The notes under the pieces: model-generated
What the model saw: the letters and a program-made list of their open reading frames with translations, nothing else
Database searches by the model: none
What the model was told of the DNA's origin: nothing
NCBI GenBank assembly: GCA_946555465.1
Contig: CAMNST010000001.1
Span: 62,001-126,000, forward strand
Source: an uncultured Clostridia bacterium
Lineage (GTDB): Bacteria; Bacillota; Clostridia; Oscillospirales; Acutalibacteraceae
Length of the DNA stretch: 64,000 bases
Direction: 5' to 3'
In this document: positions 9,000 through 17,926 of the stretch, one piece after another
Layout: each line of letters opens with the position of its first letter
Position numbering within the stretch: the stretch's first letter is position 1
Made by a program: the position numbers and the translations under genes

Positions 9000-11900
9000 A
9001 TGCCTAAAAGAACTGATATTCATAAAATACTCGTTATAGGCTCAGGCCCTATTGTTATCGGACAGGCTGCCGAATTTGACTATTCGGGAACACAGGCTTG
9101 CCTTGCTCTTCGTGAAGAAGGTTATGAAGTTGTGCTTATTAACTCAAATCCGGCAACAATTATGACCGATACCGATATTGCAGACAAGGTTTATATGGAA
9201 CCGCTGAATCTTGAGTATGTAGCAAGAATTATCCGCCATGAGAGACCGGATGCAATTCTTCCGTCACTCGGTGGTCAGACCGGTCTTAACCTCGCAGTTC
9301 AACTTGCCAAAAAAGGCATTTTAAAGGAATGTGATGTTGAAATACTCGGAACAAATTTTGAGGCTATTGAAAGAGCGGAAGACAGAGAACTTTTCAAAGA
9401 ACTCTGCGAAAGCCTCGGCGAACCCGTTCTTCCTTCAGAAATTGCCGAAACCCTTGAAGATGGTTTAGCGGCTGCAAAAAGAATCGGTTTTCCGGTTGTT
9501 CTTCGTCCTGCCTTTACGCTTGGCGGAACAGGCGGCGGTTTTGCCGATGATGAAGAAGAGTTTATGATTATGATGAAAAATGCTCTTGCGCTTTCTCCTG
9601 TTCATCAGGTTCTTGTTGAAAAGAGCATCAAAGGATACAAAGAAATAGAATACGAAGTAATGCGTGATGCAAACGATACGGCTATAACCATCTGTAATAT
9701 GGAAAATATTGACCCTGTCGGTGTTCATACAGGTGACTCTGTTGTTGTTGCTCCGTCGCAGACCCTTACAAATAAAGAGTATCATATGCTTCGTGATTCC
9801 GCTCTCAGAATTATCAGGGAACTTAAAATTGAAGGTGGCTGCAATGTTCAGTTTGCGCTCGACCCTCATTCATTCCAGTATTATCTTATTGAGGTAAACC
9901 CGAGAGTTTCGCGTTCATCTGCACTTGCGTCAAAGGCTTCAGGCTATCCTATCGCAAGAGTATCTGCAAAAATTTCCGTGGGTATGCACCTTGATGAAAT
10001 CCCGATTGCAAATACCCCGGCATCTTTCGAGCCGACTCTTGACTATGTTGTAACAAAAATTGCACGTTTCCCGTTTGATAAATTTGCTGATGCGAATAAC
10101 ACGCTTAACACGCAGATGAAAGCAACGGGTGAAGTTATGGCAATCGGCAGAACGATGGAAGAGAGTCTGCTTAAGGCAGTACGTTCTCTTGAAACAGGTG
10201 TATGCCATCTTTACGATAAAAAGTTTGATTCTTATAGTGAGGATGAACTTCTTAAATATATCCGAAACGGTACAGACGACCGTCTCTTTGCTATTGCGCA
10301 GTTAATCCGTCTCGGAAGCGACCTGCTTCATATTTATAATGCAACAAAAATTGATATGTTCTTCCTTGAAAAATTCAAGAACATTGTTGATTTTGAAAAT
10401 GTGCTCGGTTCAAATATCGGTGATATCGAAACGCTTAAAGATGCTAAAAAAATGGGTGTTTCAGATGAATATATCGGTAAACTCTGGAATATGACAGAGG
10501 CTGAAGTTTTCTATCTCAGAAAAAATAACGGTATAATGCCGGTTTATAAAATGATAGATACCTGTGCTTCTGAGTTTGATTCATATGTACCGTATTTCTA
10601 TTCAACATATGAAGAGGAAAATGAATCCATCGTATCAGATAAGAAAAAAATTATTGTTCTCGGTTCAGGTCCTATCCGTATCGGTCAGGGTGTTGAATTT
10701 GACTATTCAACCGTTCATGCAATCTGGTCAATACGCGATGCAGGATATGAGGCTATTATCATAAATAATAACCCCGAAACAGTTTCTACCGACTACACAA
10801 CATCCGATAAACTTTATTTTGAACCGCTTACGGTTGAGGATGTAATGAATATTATTACGCTTGAAAACCCTCTCGGTATAGTTGTGTCTCTCGGAGGACA
10901 GACCGCAATCAACCTTGCTCCTCCTCTTGATGCTCTCGGTGTTCCGATTATCGGCACAGATGTTCAGGCCATTGACAGAGCGGAAAACAGAGACAGTTTT
11001 GAAAAAGTTATGGAAGAACTCGGTATTCCGCAGCCTAAGGGGCTTGCTGTTACAGATATTGAAGAAGGCGTTCGTGTTGCTGCCGATATCGGTTATCCTG
11101 TTCTTGTAAGACCGTCATTTGTTCTCGGCGGACGTGCAATGCAGATTGTTGCAAATGAAGAATCTCTTCGTCACTATCTCCAGACTGCCGTTGAAATTAA
11201 CACGGAACAGCCTGTTCTGGTTGATAAATACATTATGGGCAGAGAACTTGAAGTTGATGCTATATGTGACGGTGAAGATGTATTTATCCCCGGTATTATG
11301 GAACACGTTGAAAGAACGGGTGTTCACTCCGGTGACTCCATTTCCGTTTACCCGGCTTTTTCTGCATCAGATGATGTTAAAAAGAAAATTCTTGATTACA
11401 CAGTAAGGCTTGGTAAGGCAATCGGCATCATTGGTCTTTATAACATTCAGTTTATCGCTGATGATAAGGATAATGTTTATGTTATCGAGGTTAATCCGCG
11501 TTCTTCAAGAACAGTTCCGTTCCTTTCAAAAGCAACTTCTGTTCCTATGGCGCATATTGCAACGCAGGTTATTCTCGGCCATTCTCTCAAAGAGCAGGGC
11601 ATAACAGAAGTTTATCCGAAAGAAAAAGCGCGCTGGTATGTTAAAGCACCTGCCTTCTCCTTCTCAAAACTGAAGGGTATGGACACATATCTTTCACCTG
11701 AGATGAAATCAACCGGTGAGGCAATCGGATATGATAAATCCCTTACAAGAGCACTCTATAAAGCAATTCAGGCATCCGGTCTCAATGTTGCAAACTATGG
11801 TACAGTTCTTGTTACCATTGCAGATCAGGACAAGCCTGCCGCTCTTCCGCTTATCAAGCGTTTTTATGACCTCGGTTTTAATATTGAGGCAACAGAGGGC

Positions 11901-12185
11901 ACGGCAAACTATCTTAAATCCCATGGCATCCGTACAAGAGTAAGGCAGAAACTCACGCTTGATGAAAGCGACGAAATTCTTATGGCACTTCGTCAGGGTC
12001 ATATTGCATATGTTATAAATACGATTGATATCAATGCCGGTGATTCTCATTCTGACGGATCTGAAATCAGACGTGCAGCAGTAGAAAACAATGTTACCAT
12101 GTTTACATCTCTTGATACTGTTAATGTACTTCTTGATGTTCTTGAAGAAATTACACTCGGTGTTTCAACAATAGATGCTGAATAA
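9000..12185 (+). CDS. carB: carbamoyl-phosphate synthase large chain
   Basis: Makes carbamoyl phosphate from bicarbonate, ammonia and two ATP. The protein shows the internal duplication of the family. The first ATP-grasp half starts at [20 protein letters not shown] and the second, near residue 555, at [20 protein letters not shown]. Each half carries an EVNPR metal-binding block. The C-terminal ~120 residues form the MGS-like allosteric domain. At 1061 residues it is full length. With carA in the pyr operon it serves pyrimidine synthesis; no second copy or arginine genes are in the window. Confidence 0.98.
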   Translation: MPKRTDIHKILVIGSGPIVIGQAAEFDYSGTQACLALREEGYEVVLINSNPATIMTDTDIADKVYMEPLNLEYVARIIRHERPDAILPSLGGQTGLNLAVQLAKKGILKECDVEILGTNFEAIERAEDRELFKELCESLGEPVLPSEIAETLEDGLAAAKRIGFPVVLRPAFTLGGTGGGFADDEEEFMIMMKNALALSPVHQVLVEKSIKGYKEIEYEVMRDANDTAITICNMENIDPVGVHTGDSVVVAPSQTLTNKEYHMLRDSALRIIRELKIEGGCNVQFALDPHSFQYYLIEVNPRVSRSSALASKASGYPIARVSAKISVGMHLDEIPIANTPASFEPTLDYVVTKIARFPFDKFADANNTLNTQMKATGEVMAIGRTMEESLLKAVRSLETGVCHLYDKKFDSYSEDELLKYIRNGTDDRLFAIAQLIRLGSDLLHIYNATKIDMFFLEKFKNIVDFENVLGSNIGDIETLKDAKKMGVSDEYIGKLWNMTEAEVFYLRKNNGIMPVYKMIDTCASEFDSYVPYFYSTYEEENESIVSDKKKIIVLGSGPIRIGQGVEFDYSTVHAIWSIRDAGYEAIIINNNPETVSTDYTTSDKLYFEPLTVEDVMNIITLENPLGIVVSLGGQTAINLAPPLDALGVPIIGTDVQAIDRAENRDSFEKVMEELGIPQPKGLAVTDIEEGVRVAADIGYPVLVRPSFVLGGRAMQIVANEESLRHYLQTAVEINTEQPVLVDKYIMGRELEVDAICDGEDVFIPGIMEHVERTGVHSGDSISVYPAFSASDDVKKKILDYTVRLGKAIGIIGLYNIQFIADDKDNVYVIEVNPRSSRTVPFLSKATSVPMAHIATQVILGHSLKEQGITEVYPKEKARWYVKAPAFSFSKLKGMDTYLSPEMKSTGEAIGYDKSLTRALYKAIQASGLNVANYGTVLVTIADQDKPAALPLIKRFYDLGFNIEATEGTANYLKSHGIRTRVRQKLTLDESDEILMALRQGHIAYVINTIDINAGDSHSDGSEIRRAAVENNVTMFTSLDTVNVLLDVLEEITLGVSTIDAE

Positions 12186-12198
12186 ACAGGAATGAATT

Positions 12199-12927
12199 AT
12201 GTATAAAGAAAATATTTATAAAATTATTCAAAACGAAAAAATAACAAAAGATGTCTGCAAAATGGTGCTTGAGGGTGATACGCAGTATATTACCGCTCCG
12301 GGTCAGTTTGTGAACATCAAACTCAGCGGCAAATATCTCAGAAGACCTATTTCTGTATGTGACTGTGATGAGAATACTATTACAATCATCTATAAAATTG
12401 TCGGCAGCGGAACGCAATATATGTCAACTCTTGCTGCCGGCGAAGAAGTTGATGTGCTTACGGGTCTCGGCAACGGGTATGATATTACAAAATCAAAAAA
12501 ACCGTTGCTTATCGGCGGCGGTGTAGGTGTTCCGCCTATGTATATGCTTGCAAAAAAACTGATTGCAGATAATCAGAAACCGTCTGTGATTTTGGGCTTT
12601 AACACGAAAGATGAAGTGTTTTATGAAGACGAGTTCAAAGCGCTCGGCATAGATGTAACAGTAACAACTGTCGATGGTTCTTACGGCGTAAAAGGCTTTG
12701 TAACAGATGCTTTTCCTGATGATTATGACTATTTTTACACCTGCGGACCTATGCCGATGTTCAAAGCGGTAAATGAAAAAGCAAAAACATCGGGTCAGTT
12801 TTCTTTTGAAGAAAGAATGGGATGCGGTTTCGGTGCTTGTATGGGTTGTTCCTGCAAAACAAAGTATGGTAATAAAAGAATCTGCAAAGACGGTCCGGTT
12901 CTTGTTAAGGAGGAGATTGTATGGTAG
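12199..12927 (+). CDS. pyrK: dihydroorotate dehydrogenase B, electron-transfer subunit
   Basis: FAD and 2Fe-2S protein of 242 residues that passes electrons from dihydroorotate oxidation to NAD+. It has a ferredoxin-reductase fold: the FAD-binding block is LRRPISVCD, the nucleotide-binding loop is LIGGGVGVPPMY, and the C-terminal cysteine cluster CGFGACMGCSC plus a later cysteine binds the 2Fe-2S centre. It overlaps pyrD by 7 bases, and the two products form the class IB heterotetramer. Confidence 0.96.
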   Translation: MYKENIYKIIQNEKITKDVCKMVLEGDTQYITAPGQFVNIKLSGKYLRRPISVCDCDENTITIIYKIVGSGTQYMSTLAAGEEVDVLTGLGNGYDITKSKKPLLIGGGVGVPPMYMLAKKLIADNQKPSVILGFNTKDEVFYEDEFKALGIDVTVTTVDGSYGVKGFVTDAFPDDYDYFYTCGPMPMFKAVNEKAKTSGQFSFEERMGCGFGACMGCSCKTKYGNKRICKDGPVLVKEEIVW

Positions 12928-13832
12928 ATTTATCAGTAAACCTTGCAGGAATGGAAATGGATAATCCCATTGTTCCTGCTTCTGGTACTTTCGGTTTCGG
13001 CAATGAATTCAAAGACTTTTATGATATAAATATTCTCGGTTCGTTCTCTTTTAAAGGAACAACAAAAGATGCCCGATTCGGCAATCCCACTCCGAGAATT
13101 GCAGAATGTACTTCAGGTATGATTAATGCAGTTGGGCTTCAGAATCCCGGTGTTCATCACGTAATTGAACACGAACTTCCCGAAATGAAAAAATATTTCG
13201 GCAAAAAAGTGATTGCAAATGTTTCGGGTTTCAGTGTGGAAGATTATGCCTATACCTGCCAACTGCTTGATAAGGAAGCACAGGTCGGTATTCTGGAGGT
13301 AAACGTTTCCTGCCCGAATGTTCACGGCGGAGGTATGAGTTTCGGAACTTCTCCCGAATGTGCAGCAGAGGTAACAAAGGCAGTTAAGGCTGTAACAACA
13401 AAGCCTGTTTTTATTAAACTTTCACCGAATGTTACAGATATTGTTTCCATAGCAAAAGCCTGTGAAGAGGCAGGAGCAGACGGTATCTGCCTTATAAACA
13501 CAATGCTCGGAATGAGAATTGATACGAAAAGGCGCAGACCTGTTATTGCCAATAAAATGGGTGGTTTCAGCGGAGATGCCATCTTTCCCGTTGCAGTAAG
13601 AATGGTGTATCAGGTTGCAAAAGCCTGCAATATTCCGGTAATGGGATGCGGCGGTGTTTCATCTGCAGAAAATGTCATTGAAATGATGATGGCGGGTGCA
13701 ACCGCTGTTCAGGTCGGTGCGGCAAATCTTGTCAATCCGTATGTGTGTAAGGATATAATCGAGTCACTTCCTGCGGAATGTGAAAAACTCGGTATAGATA
13801 AAATAAGTGATATAATAGGAGTGATTGATTAA
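12921..13832 (+). CDS. pyrD: dihydroorotate dehydrogenase, class IB catalytic subunit
   Basis: FMN-containing TIM-barrel enzyme (303 residues) that oxidises dihydroorotate to orotate. Seen are [13 protein letters not shown] at the start, the segment [12 protein letters not shown] with the active-site cysteine typical of class 1, and FMN phosphate-binding glycines in [19 protein letters not shown]. The neighbouring pyrK supports class IB, which uses NAD+. AAGGAGGAG lies just upstream of the ATG. Confidence 0.97.
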   Translation: MVDLSVNLAGMEMDNPIVPASGTFGFGNEFKDFYDINILGSFSFKGTTKDARFGNPTPRIAECTSGMINAVGLQNPGVHHVIEHELPEMKKYFGKKVIANVSGFSVEDYAYTCQLLDKEAQVGILEVNVSCPNVHGGGMSFGTSPECAAEVTKAVKAVTTKPVFIKLSPNVTDIVSIAKACEEAGADGICLINTMLGMRIDTKRRRPVIANKMGGFSGDAIFPVAVRMVYQVAKACNIPVMGCGGVSSAENVIEMMMAGATAVQVGAANLVNPYVCKDIIESLPAECEKLGIDKISDIIGVID

Positions 13833-14530
13833 TGGGTAAAGACGTAATTATCGCCTGTGATTTTTCTTCTGCTCAGGCAACATTTGATTTCCTTGATAAA
13901 TTTACAGAGGAAAAACCTTTTGTAAAAATCGGTATGGAACTTTTTTATGCAGAAGGTCCGTCAATCGTTAAAGAGATCAAGAAGAGGGGACATAAGATTT
14001 TTCTTGATCTCAAACTTCATGATATTCCGAACACAGTAAAAAAATCCATGGCAGTGCTTTCAAAACTTGATGTTGATATGACCAATCTTCACGCAGCAGG
14101 AACGGTTGATATGATGAAGGCGGCACTTGAAGGCCTTACAAGAGAAGACGGAACAAGACCTCTTCTTATCGCTGTTACGCAACTTACTTCAACAAGTGAA
14201 GAAAGAATGCAGAATGAACTTCTCATTCATGCCTCAATCAACGATACCATTGTTAAGTATGCCCAAAATGCAAAAGAAGCAGGGCTTGACGGCGTTGTCT
14301 GCTCTCCGCTCGAGGCAGGTATGGTAAAGGAAAACTGCGGAAAAGCGTTTATGACAGTTACACCCGGTGTTCGCTTTGCAGATGGTGATATCGGCGACCA
14401 GGTAAGAGTAACAACTCCCGCTAAAGCAAAAGAAATCGGTTCTGATTATATTGTTGTAGGCAGACCTATAACCGCTGCCGAAGATCCTGTTGCAGCATAC
14501 AGACGCTGTGTTGAAGAATTTGTCGGATAA
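13832..14530 (+). CDS. pyrF: orotidine 5'-phosphate decarboxylase
   Basis: Converts OMP to UMP, the last step of the pathway. This is the short (232-residue, type 1) TIM barrel. The catalytic Lys/Asp array is in [13 protein letters not shown], and the phosphate-binding motif near the end is [14 protein letters not shown]. The start shares TAATG with the end of pyrD. Confidence 0.96.
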   Translation: MGKDVIIACDFSSAQATFDFLDKFTEEKPFVKIGMELFYAEGPSIVKEIKKRGHKIFLDLKLHDIPNTVKKSMAVLSKLDVDMTNLHAAGTVDMMKAALEGLTREDGTRPLLIAVTQLTSTSEERMQNELLIHASINDTIVKYAQNAKEAGLDGVVCSPLEAGMVKENCGKAFMTVTPGVRFADGDIGDQVRVTTPAKAKEIGSDYIVVGRPITAAEDPVAAYRRCVEEFVG

Positions 14531-14544
14531 GGAGATATAAATAA

Positions 14545-15201
14545 ATGGAAAGTTATAAAAGAGAATTTATTGAATTTTTAGAGGGTGCCGGTGTATTAAA
14601 ATTTGGTGATTTTACTGCAAAAAGCGGCAGAAAAATACCTTATTTTATAAATGCCGGTGATATTAAAACAGGCGAGCAGATTCAGAAACTCGGTGAGTTT
14701 TATGCCAAAGCCTATTTTGAAAAAATCGGCAATAAAAAAACGGTTCTTTACGGTCCTGCTTACAAAGGAATCCCGATTGCGGTTTCTGTTTCTGTTGCAC
14801 TTGCAAAAAACGGTCTTGATGTTCCGTTCTTTTTTAACAGAAAAGAAGAAAAAGACCATGGCGAAGGCGGCGTTTTTGTTGGATATAAGCCAAATCAGGG
14901 TGATGAAATCGTTATTGTTGAAGATGTTATTACTGCCGGAACAGCAATAAGAGAAAGTATGTCTATCCTCTCAAAATTAGAAGGAACAAAGGTTGCCGCT
15001 GTTTTTGTTATGGTTGACCGTAAAGAAAAAGGTCAGACCGAAAAATCAGCAATGGCAGAAGTGGGTGAAGAATACGGTTTCCCTGTATATTCGGTTGTTG
15101 ATGTTTATGATATTATTGAATATCTTGAAGAAGACGAAAAAAATCGTGAAAATGTTGACCGCATAAAGAAATATCTTGAAATAAACGGCGCTAAGGACTA
15201 A
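14545..15201 (+). CDS. pyrE: orotate phosphoribosyltransferase
   Basis: Type I phosphoribosyltransferase (218 residues) joining orotate to PRPP. The PRPP-binding motif is VIVEDVITAGTAIRE near residue 120, and the flexible catalytic loop contains NRKEEKDHGEGG. The ending shows an acidic and basic tail. AAGGAG lies 10 bases before the start, and the gap to pyrF is 14 bases. Confidence 0.96.
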   Translation: MESYKREFIEFLEGAGVLKFGDFTAKSGRKIPYFINAGDIKTGEQIQKLGEFYAKAYFEKIGNKKTVLYGPAYKGIPIAVSVSVALAKNGLDVPFFFNRKEEKDHGEGGVFVGYKPNQGDEIVIVEDVITAGTAIRESMSILSKLEGTKVAAVFVMVDRKEKGQTEKSAMAEVGEEYGFPVYSVVDVYDIIEYLEEDEKNRENVDRIKKYLEINGAKD

Positions 15202-15219
15202 ACGGAAAGGATTCTTAAA

Positions 15220-16143
15220 ATGCGACATTTGCTTGATACAACAGACCTTTCACTTAAAGAAATTGATGATATGATTGCCACCGCAATGGACATAATTGAA
15301 AATAAAGAAAAATATGCCCATATATGTGACGGCAAAAAACTTGCAACACTTTTCTTTGAACCTTCAACAAGAACAAGATTGTCTTTTGAAGCGGCTATGA
15401 TGGAACTTGGCGGGAATGTTATCGGTTTTTCCGAGGCGGGTTCTTCTTCTGCATCCAAGGGCGAAAGTGTTGAAGATACCGCAATGATGGTTTCCTGCTA
15501 TGCAGATATTATTGCAATGCGTCATCCGCTTGAGGGCGCCCCGAGAGTGGCAAGTTTCCGCAGCACGGTGCCTATTATTAATGCAGGTGACGGCGGTCAC
15601 TCCCATCCGACCCAGACTCTTACCGACCTTTTAACAATTTACCGTGAAAAGGGAAGTTTTGATAATCTGACAATCGGCTTGTGCGGCGATTTGAAATTCG
15701 GCAGAACCGTTCATTCTCTTATAAAGGCAATGTGCCGCTATAACAATGTTAAATTTGTTCTGATTTCTCCGAAAGAACTTGCAGTTCCCGATTATATAAA
15801 AAGTGATGTTCTTGATAAGAACGGGAACGCCTATAAAGAAGTTGAGTCTATGGAAGAAGTTATGAGTGAACTTGATATTCTTTATATGACCCGTATTCAG
15901 CGTGAAAGATTTTTCTCGGAAGATGAATATTTAAAGCATAAAGATGCTTTTGTGCTGAATCTTGATAAACTTAAAGATGCAAAAAAAGATTTAACCATTA
16001 TGCATCCGCTGCCCAGAGTGAACGAAATTGCAACCGAGGTTGACGATGACCCGAGAGCAAAGTATTTTGTTCAGGCCCTTAACGGAAAATATATCCGAAT
16101 GGCGCTTATCAAAACCCTGCTTGAATGGGGAGGTGCACTTTAA
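15220..16143 (+). CDS. pyrB: aspartate carbamoyltransferase, catalytic subunit
   Basis: Joins carbamoyl phosphate and aspartate. The carbamoyl-phosphate loop [16 protein letters not shown] (near residues 45-60) is present, as are the SSASKGES 80s loop, MRHPLEGAP, and the HPLPRVNEI aspartate-binding loop. 307 residues is usual for this subunit. The stop overlaps the pyrI start as TAATG, which suits the fixed ratio of the PyrB6I6 holoenzyme. Confidence 0.97.
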   Translation: MRHLLDTTDLSLKEIDDMIATAMDIIENKEKYAHICDGKKLATLFFEPSTRTRLSFEAAMMELGGNVIGFSEAGSSSASKGESVEDTAMMVSCYADIIAMRHPLEGAPRVASFRSTVPIINAGDGGHSHPTQTLTDLLTIYREKGSFDNLTIGLCGDLKFGRTVHSLIKAMCRYNNVKFVLISPKELAVPDYIKSDVLDKNGNAYKEVESMEEVMSELDILYMTRIQRERFFSEDEYLKHKDAFVLNLDKLKDAKKDLTIMHPLPRVNEIATEVDDDPRAKYFVQALNGKYIRMALIKTLLEWGGAL

Positions 16144-16553
16144 TGAAAATTGATGAAATTGAAAACGGCATTGTTTTTGACCATATAACGGCAGGTAAGG
16201 GTATGCAGGTTTATAATACGCTTCACCTTGAAAAACTTAAATGCCAGGTTGCAATTATTCAGAATGCAAAAAGTGACAAAATGGGTGCAAAAGATATCAT
16301 AAAGATAAATGATGCCATTGATATCAATCTTAATGTGCTTTGTTATATTGATAAGGATATTACCGTTAATATAATTAAAGACGGAAAGTCGGTAGAGAAA
16401 AAAACGCTTTCTCTTCCCGAAAAACTCACCAATGTTATCAAATGTTCAAATCCAAGATGCATATCCAATAATGAAGATATTGACCATGTGTTTACACTGG
16501 TTGATGACAAAGGCACATACCGCTGCCTTTACTGCGAAACAAAAGCAAAATAA
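16143..16553 (+). CDS. pyrI: aspartate carbamoyltransferase, regulatory subunit
   Basis: Nucleotide-binding and zinc-binding partner of PyrB (136 residues). The N-terminal allosteric domain opens with KIDEIENGIVFDHITAGKG, and the C-terminal zinc domain has CSNPRC and CLYCE, giving four cysteines. GGGGAGGTG precedes the ATG that overlaps the pyrB stop. Its presence implies allosteric control of the pathway by CTP/ATP, as in enteric bacteria and unlike Bacillus subtilis. The last ~20 bases of the gene are complementary to part of the adjacent structured-RNA copy. Confidence 0.95.
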   Translation: MKIDEIENGIVFDHITAGKGMQVYNTLHLEKLKCQVAIIQNAKSDKMGAKDIIKINDAIDINLNVLCYIDKDITVNIIKDGKSVEKKTLSLPEKLTNVIKCSNPRCISNNEDIDHVFTLVDDKGTYRCLYCETKAK

Positions 16554-16660
16554 AATACATGCTCTTATTTCACGTGTTTTTTATAAGATGTGAGTTTGAT
16601 TTGTGTTGCAGCAAATAAAAGTCATGTGTTTTTATGCGCAGCCTTGGCTGCGCATTTTTT
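16534..16660 (+). ncRNA. structured RNA family, copy A (3' half, fused to pyrI end)
   Basis: This copy keeps the family's 3' part: the ACATGCTCTTA segment (16557-16567), its pairing partner around CATGT at 16623-16627, and the closing terminator. The 5' half with its own promoter is missing. Still, the end of pyrI (GCGAAACAAA, 16534-16543) can pair with TTTGTGTTGC (16600-16609) with one mismatch, where the closing stem should be. It may be a truncated copy that now acts as the 3' end of the pyr message, or a variant processed from it. The CACGT/ATGTG hairpin inside is unique to this copy. Confidence 0.55.
16634..16660 (+). terminator. terminator of the pyr operon / RNA copy A
   Basis: The stem ATGCGCAGC with GCTGCGCAT closes the loop CTTG and is followed by six Ts. 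The same hairpin, with compensated changes, ends the other three copies of the RNA family. Confidence 0.9.
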
Positions 16661-16673
16661 ATTTTGGAGTATA

Positions 16674-16703
16674 TTGACTAATAAAGTTAATTTATGGTAT
16701 AAT
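16674..16703 (+). promoter_or_regulatory. promoter of RNA copy B
   Basis: TTGACT and TATAAT lie 18 bases apart with an extended -10 (TGG before TATAAT). The expected start is near 16709-16710, exactly where the 5' arm of the closing stem begins. Confidence 0.85.
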
Positions 16704-16708
16704 GATTT

Positions 16709-16873
16709 TGCCAAATAATTAACATTTCAATATTACTACAGCAAGGTGGTCTGTTTTTTTGTAAAAAATGCAGGCTCTGTATATCGTACTGCTTTGTGTA
16801 GTATTTGATGTTAATTGTTTGGCGACAGTTGGAGCGTGCGTTTTTATGCGCGGCTTCGGCTGCGCATTTTTTT
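16709..16873 (+). ncRNA. structured RNA family, copy B
   Basis: Independent small RNA of about 165 nt. The closing stem pairs 16710-16725 (GCCAAATAATTAACAT) with 16808-16823, 16 bp with one G-U. Inside are a stem starting TACTACA/TGTAGTA and an A/U hairpin (six Ts 16754-16759 with six As 16763-16768). The single-stranded GCAGGCTC (16770-16777) can pair with GAGCGTGC (16832-16839) beyond the closing stem, making a pseudoknot. The RNA ends with the stem ATGCGCGGC/GCTGCGCAT on a TTCG loop and a T-run. No protein-coding capacity is apparent. Function unknown; the Rfam identity is open. Confidence 0.8.
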
Positions 16874-16898
16874 ATTTTTTAGGCAAAATTTTATTTTA

Positions 16899-16927
16899 TT
16901 GACTGATGAAAACAGTTGTGCTATAAT
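16899..16927 (+). promoter_or_regulatory. promoter of RNA copy C
   Basis: TTGACT and TATAAT lie 17 bases apart with TGC directly before the -10 (extended -10). The expected start near 16933 coincides with the closing stem of copy C. Confidence 0.85.
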
Positions 16928-16932
16928 AAATT

Positions 16933-17091
16933 TGCGACTCAACTAAATATAAATGCTAGTTTTGGTATGTTTTTTTTATTTTGATAAAAACACATGCTCT
17001 TATTTTCGCATATCAAAATAGCGTTTAGTTGTGTCGCAGCAATTCGAGAGTTATGTGTTTTTTATGCGTAGCCTCGGCTGCGCATTTTTTT
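16933..17091 (+). ncRNA. structured RNA family, copy C
   Basis: The closing stem pairs 16934-16948 with 17023-17037 (one T-T mismatch). The inner stem is GCTA plus TTTTGGTATG (16955-16969) against CATATCAAAA plus TAGC (17009-17022). Its hairpin is TTTTTAT-TTTG-ATAAAAA (16973-16990). The conserved segment CACATGCTCT (16991-17000) pairs with AGAGTtATGTG (17047-17057) with one bulged T. The terminator is ATGCGTAGC/GCTGCGCAT with loop CTCG. The arms differ entirely in sequence from copies B and D yet keep pairing, which is strong evidence that structure is selected. It sits between copy B and the TetR gene. Confidence 0.82.
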
Positions 17092-17170
17092 ATTTTCGGA
17101 GGTGAGAAAGTATGAGGTGAAATTCGTGCCGCAGGCTCCAATAACTGCCAAACAATTCAACATAATGTGA

Positions 17171-17204
17171 AACAGTCCCGGCAAAAGCAGGGGCTGTTTT
17201 CGTT
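17171..17204 (+). terminator. second terminator downstream of RNA copy C
   Basis: AACAGTCCC pairs with GGGGCTGTT around a 10-nt loop and a T-rich tail follows. Between the copy C terminator and this one are GGAGGTGA (17098-17105), ATG AGG TGA (17112-17120) and a 17-codon GTG frame (17117-17170). Any read-through message from copy C ends here. Confidence 0.75.
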
Positions 17205-17295
17205 TTATCTCTTTATGTGCTATTGAAAAAAATCTGTTTTCGTTGTATAATAATTTTATTATATTAAAAATGTGCTGTTAAGAAAGGATATAATA

Positions 17296-17883
17296 ATGCC
17301 GAGAAACAGTAAATTATCCTGTTCATTTGAAACGCAGGAAAAAATCGCTGATTCACTTAAAGAACTTATGATGGTAAAACAGTTTGAAAAAATATCTGTT
17401 CATGATATTGCCGAAAACTGTAATATCCACCGCCAGACTTTTTATTATCATTTTAATGATAAATACGAACTTCTTGACTGGATTGTTGACCGTGAGTTGG
17501 TTGAACCTTTTCTGAAAGGGTTTTCACTTGATGATGTGTATGACAGAATAGAATGCATCTTTGCTTCAATGAAAAAGAATCATTTGTTTTATCAGAATGC
17601 TTTAAAGATAAATGTTTCGGATTTGTCGCGTTATATCAATAAACTTGCCAATGTTCAGATGTTTTCTTTAATCAACAATTTAAGAGAACAGCGCGGAATG
17701 AACCGTGAAGATACAAATGACATTCTGCTTTCTTCAGGCTTTATCTGCTATGGTATGGCGGGCATTGTTCTGACCTGGGTGGAAAGCGGCATGAAAGATG
17801 CTCCGGCAGTTATGGCACAGCGAATAAGAGATGTTATTCAGTCGGTTAAAAAAATCGCAGAAGAAAGAAAAGATAAAGAATAA
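17296..17883 (+). CDS. TetR/AcrR-family transcriptional regulator
   Basis: DNA-binding protein of 195 residues. The N-terminal helix-turn-helix is clear: FEKISVHDIAENCNIHRQTFYYHFNDKYELLDWI (about residues 32-65). The style, with FYYHFNDKYELL and a C-terminal all-helical domain, resembles the DhaS-like subgroup. AAGAAAGGA is 7 bases before the ATG used. It stands alone between two terminators, so its targets are not evident. The neighbouring minus-strand membrane protein gene is convergent, so control of it by this protein is not suggested by layout. Confidence 0.88.
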   Translation: MPRNSKLSCSFETQEKIADSLKELMMVKQFEKISVHDIAENCNIHRQTFYYHFNDKYELLDWIVDRELVEPFLKGFSLDDVYDRIECIFASMKKNHLFYQNALKINVSDLSRYINKLANVQMFSLINNLREQRGMNREDTNDILLSSGFICYGMAGIVLTWVESGMKDAPAVMAQRIRDVIQSVKKIAEERKDKE

Positions 17884-17926
17884 AAACAGTCAGTGTATTT
17901 TAATAATACACTGACTGTTTTTTATA
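17882..17926 (+). terminator. bidirectional terminator between the TetR gene and the O-antigen ligase gene
   Basis: A perfect 18-bp stem (17882-17899 with 17905-17922) carries an A-run at one end and a T-run at the other, so it can terminate both convergent genes. Confidence 0.92.

Noticed and set aside
16709-17091. Identity of the structured RNA as 6S, SRP or tmRNA
   Set aside because: No tmRNA tag or tRNA-like ends, no SRP Alu/S-domain tetraloop, and multiple short terminator-ended copies with a 3' pseudoknot do not fit the rod-like 6S fold.
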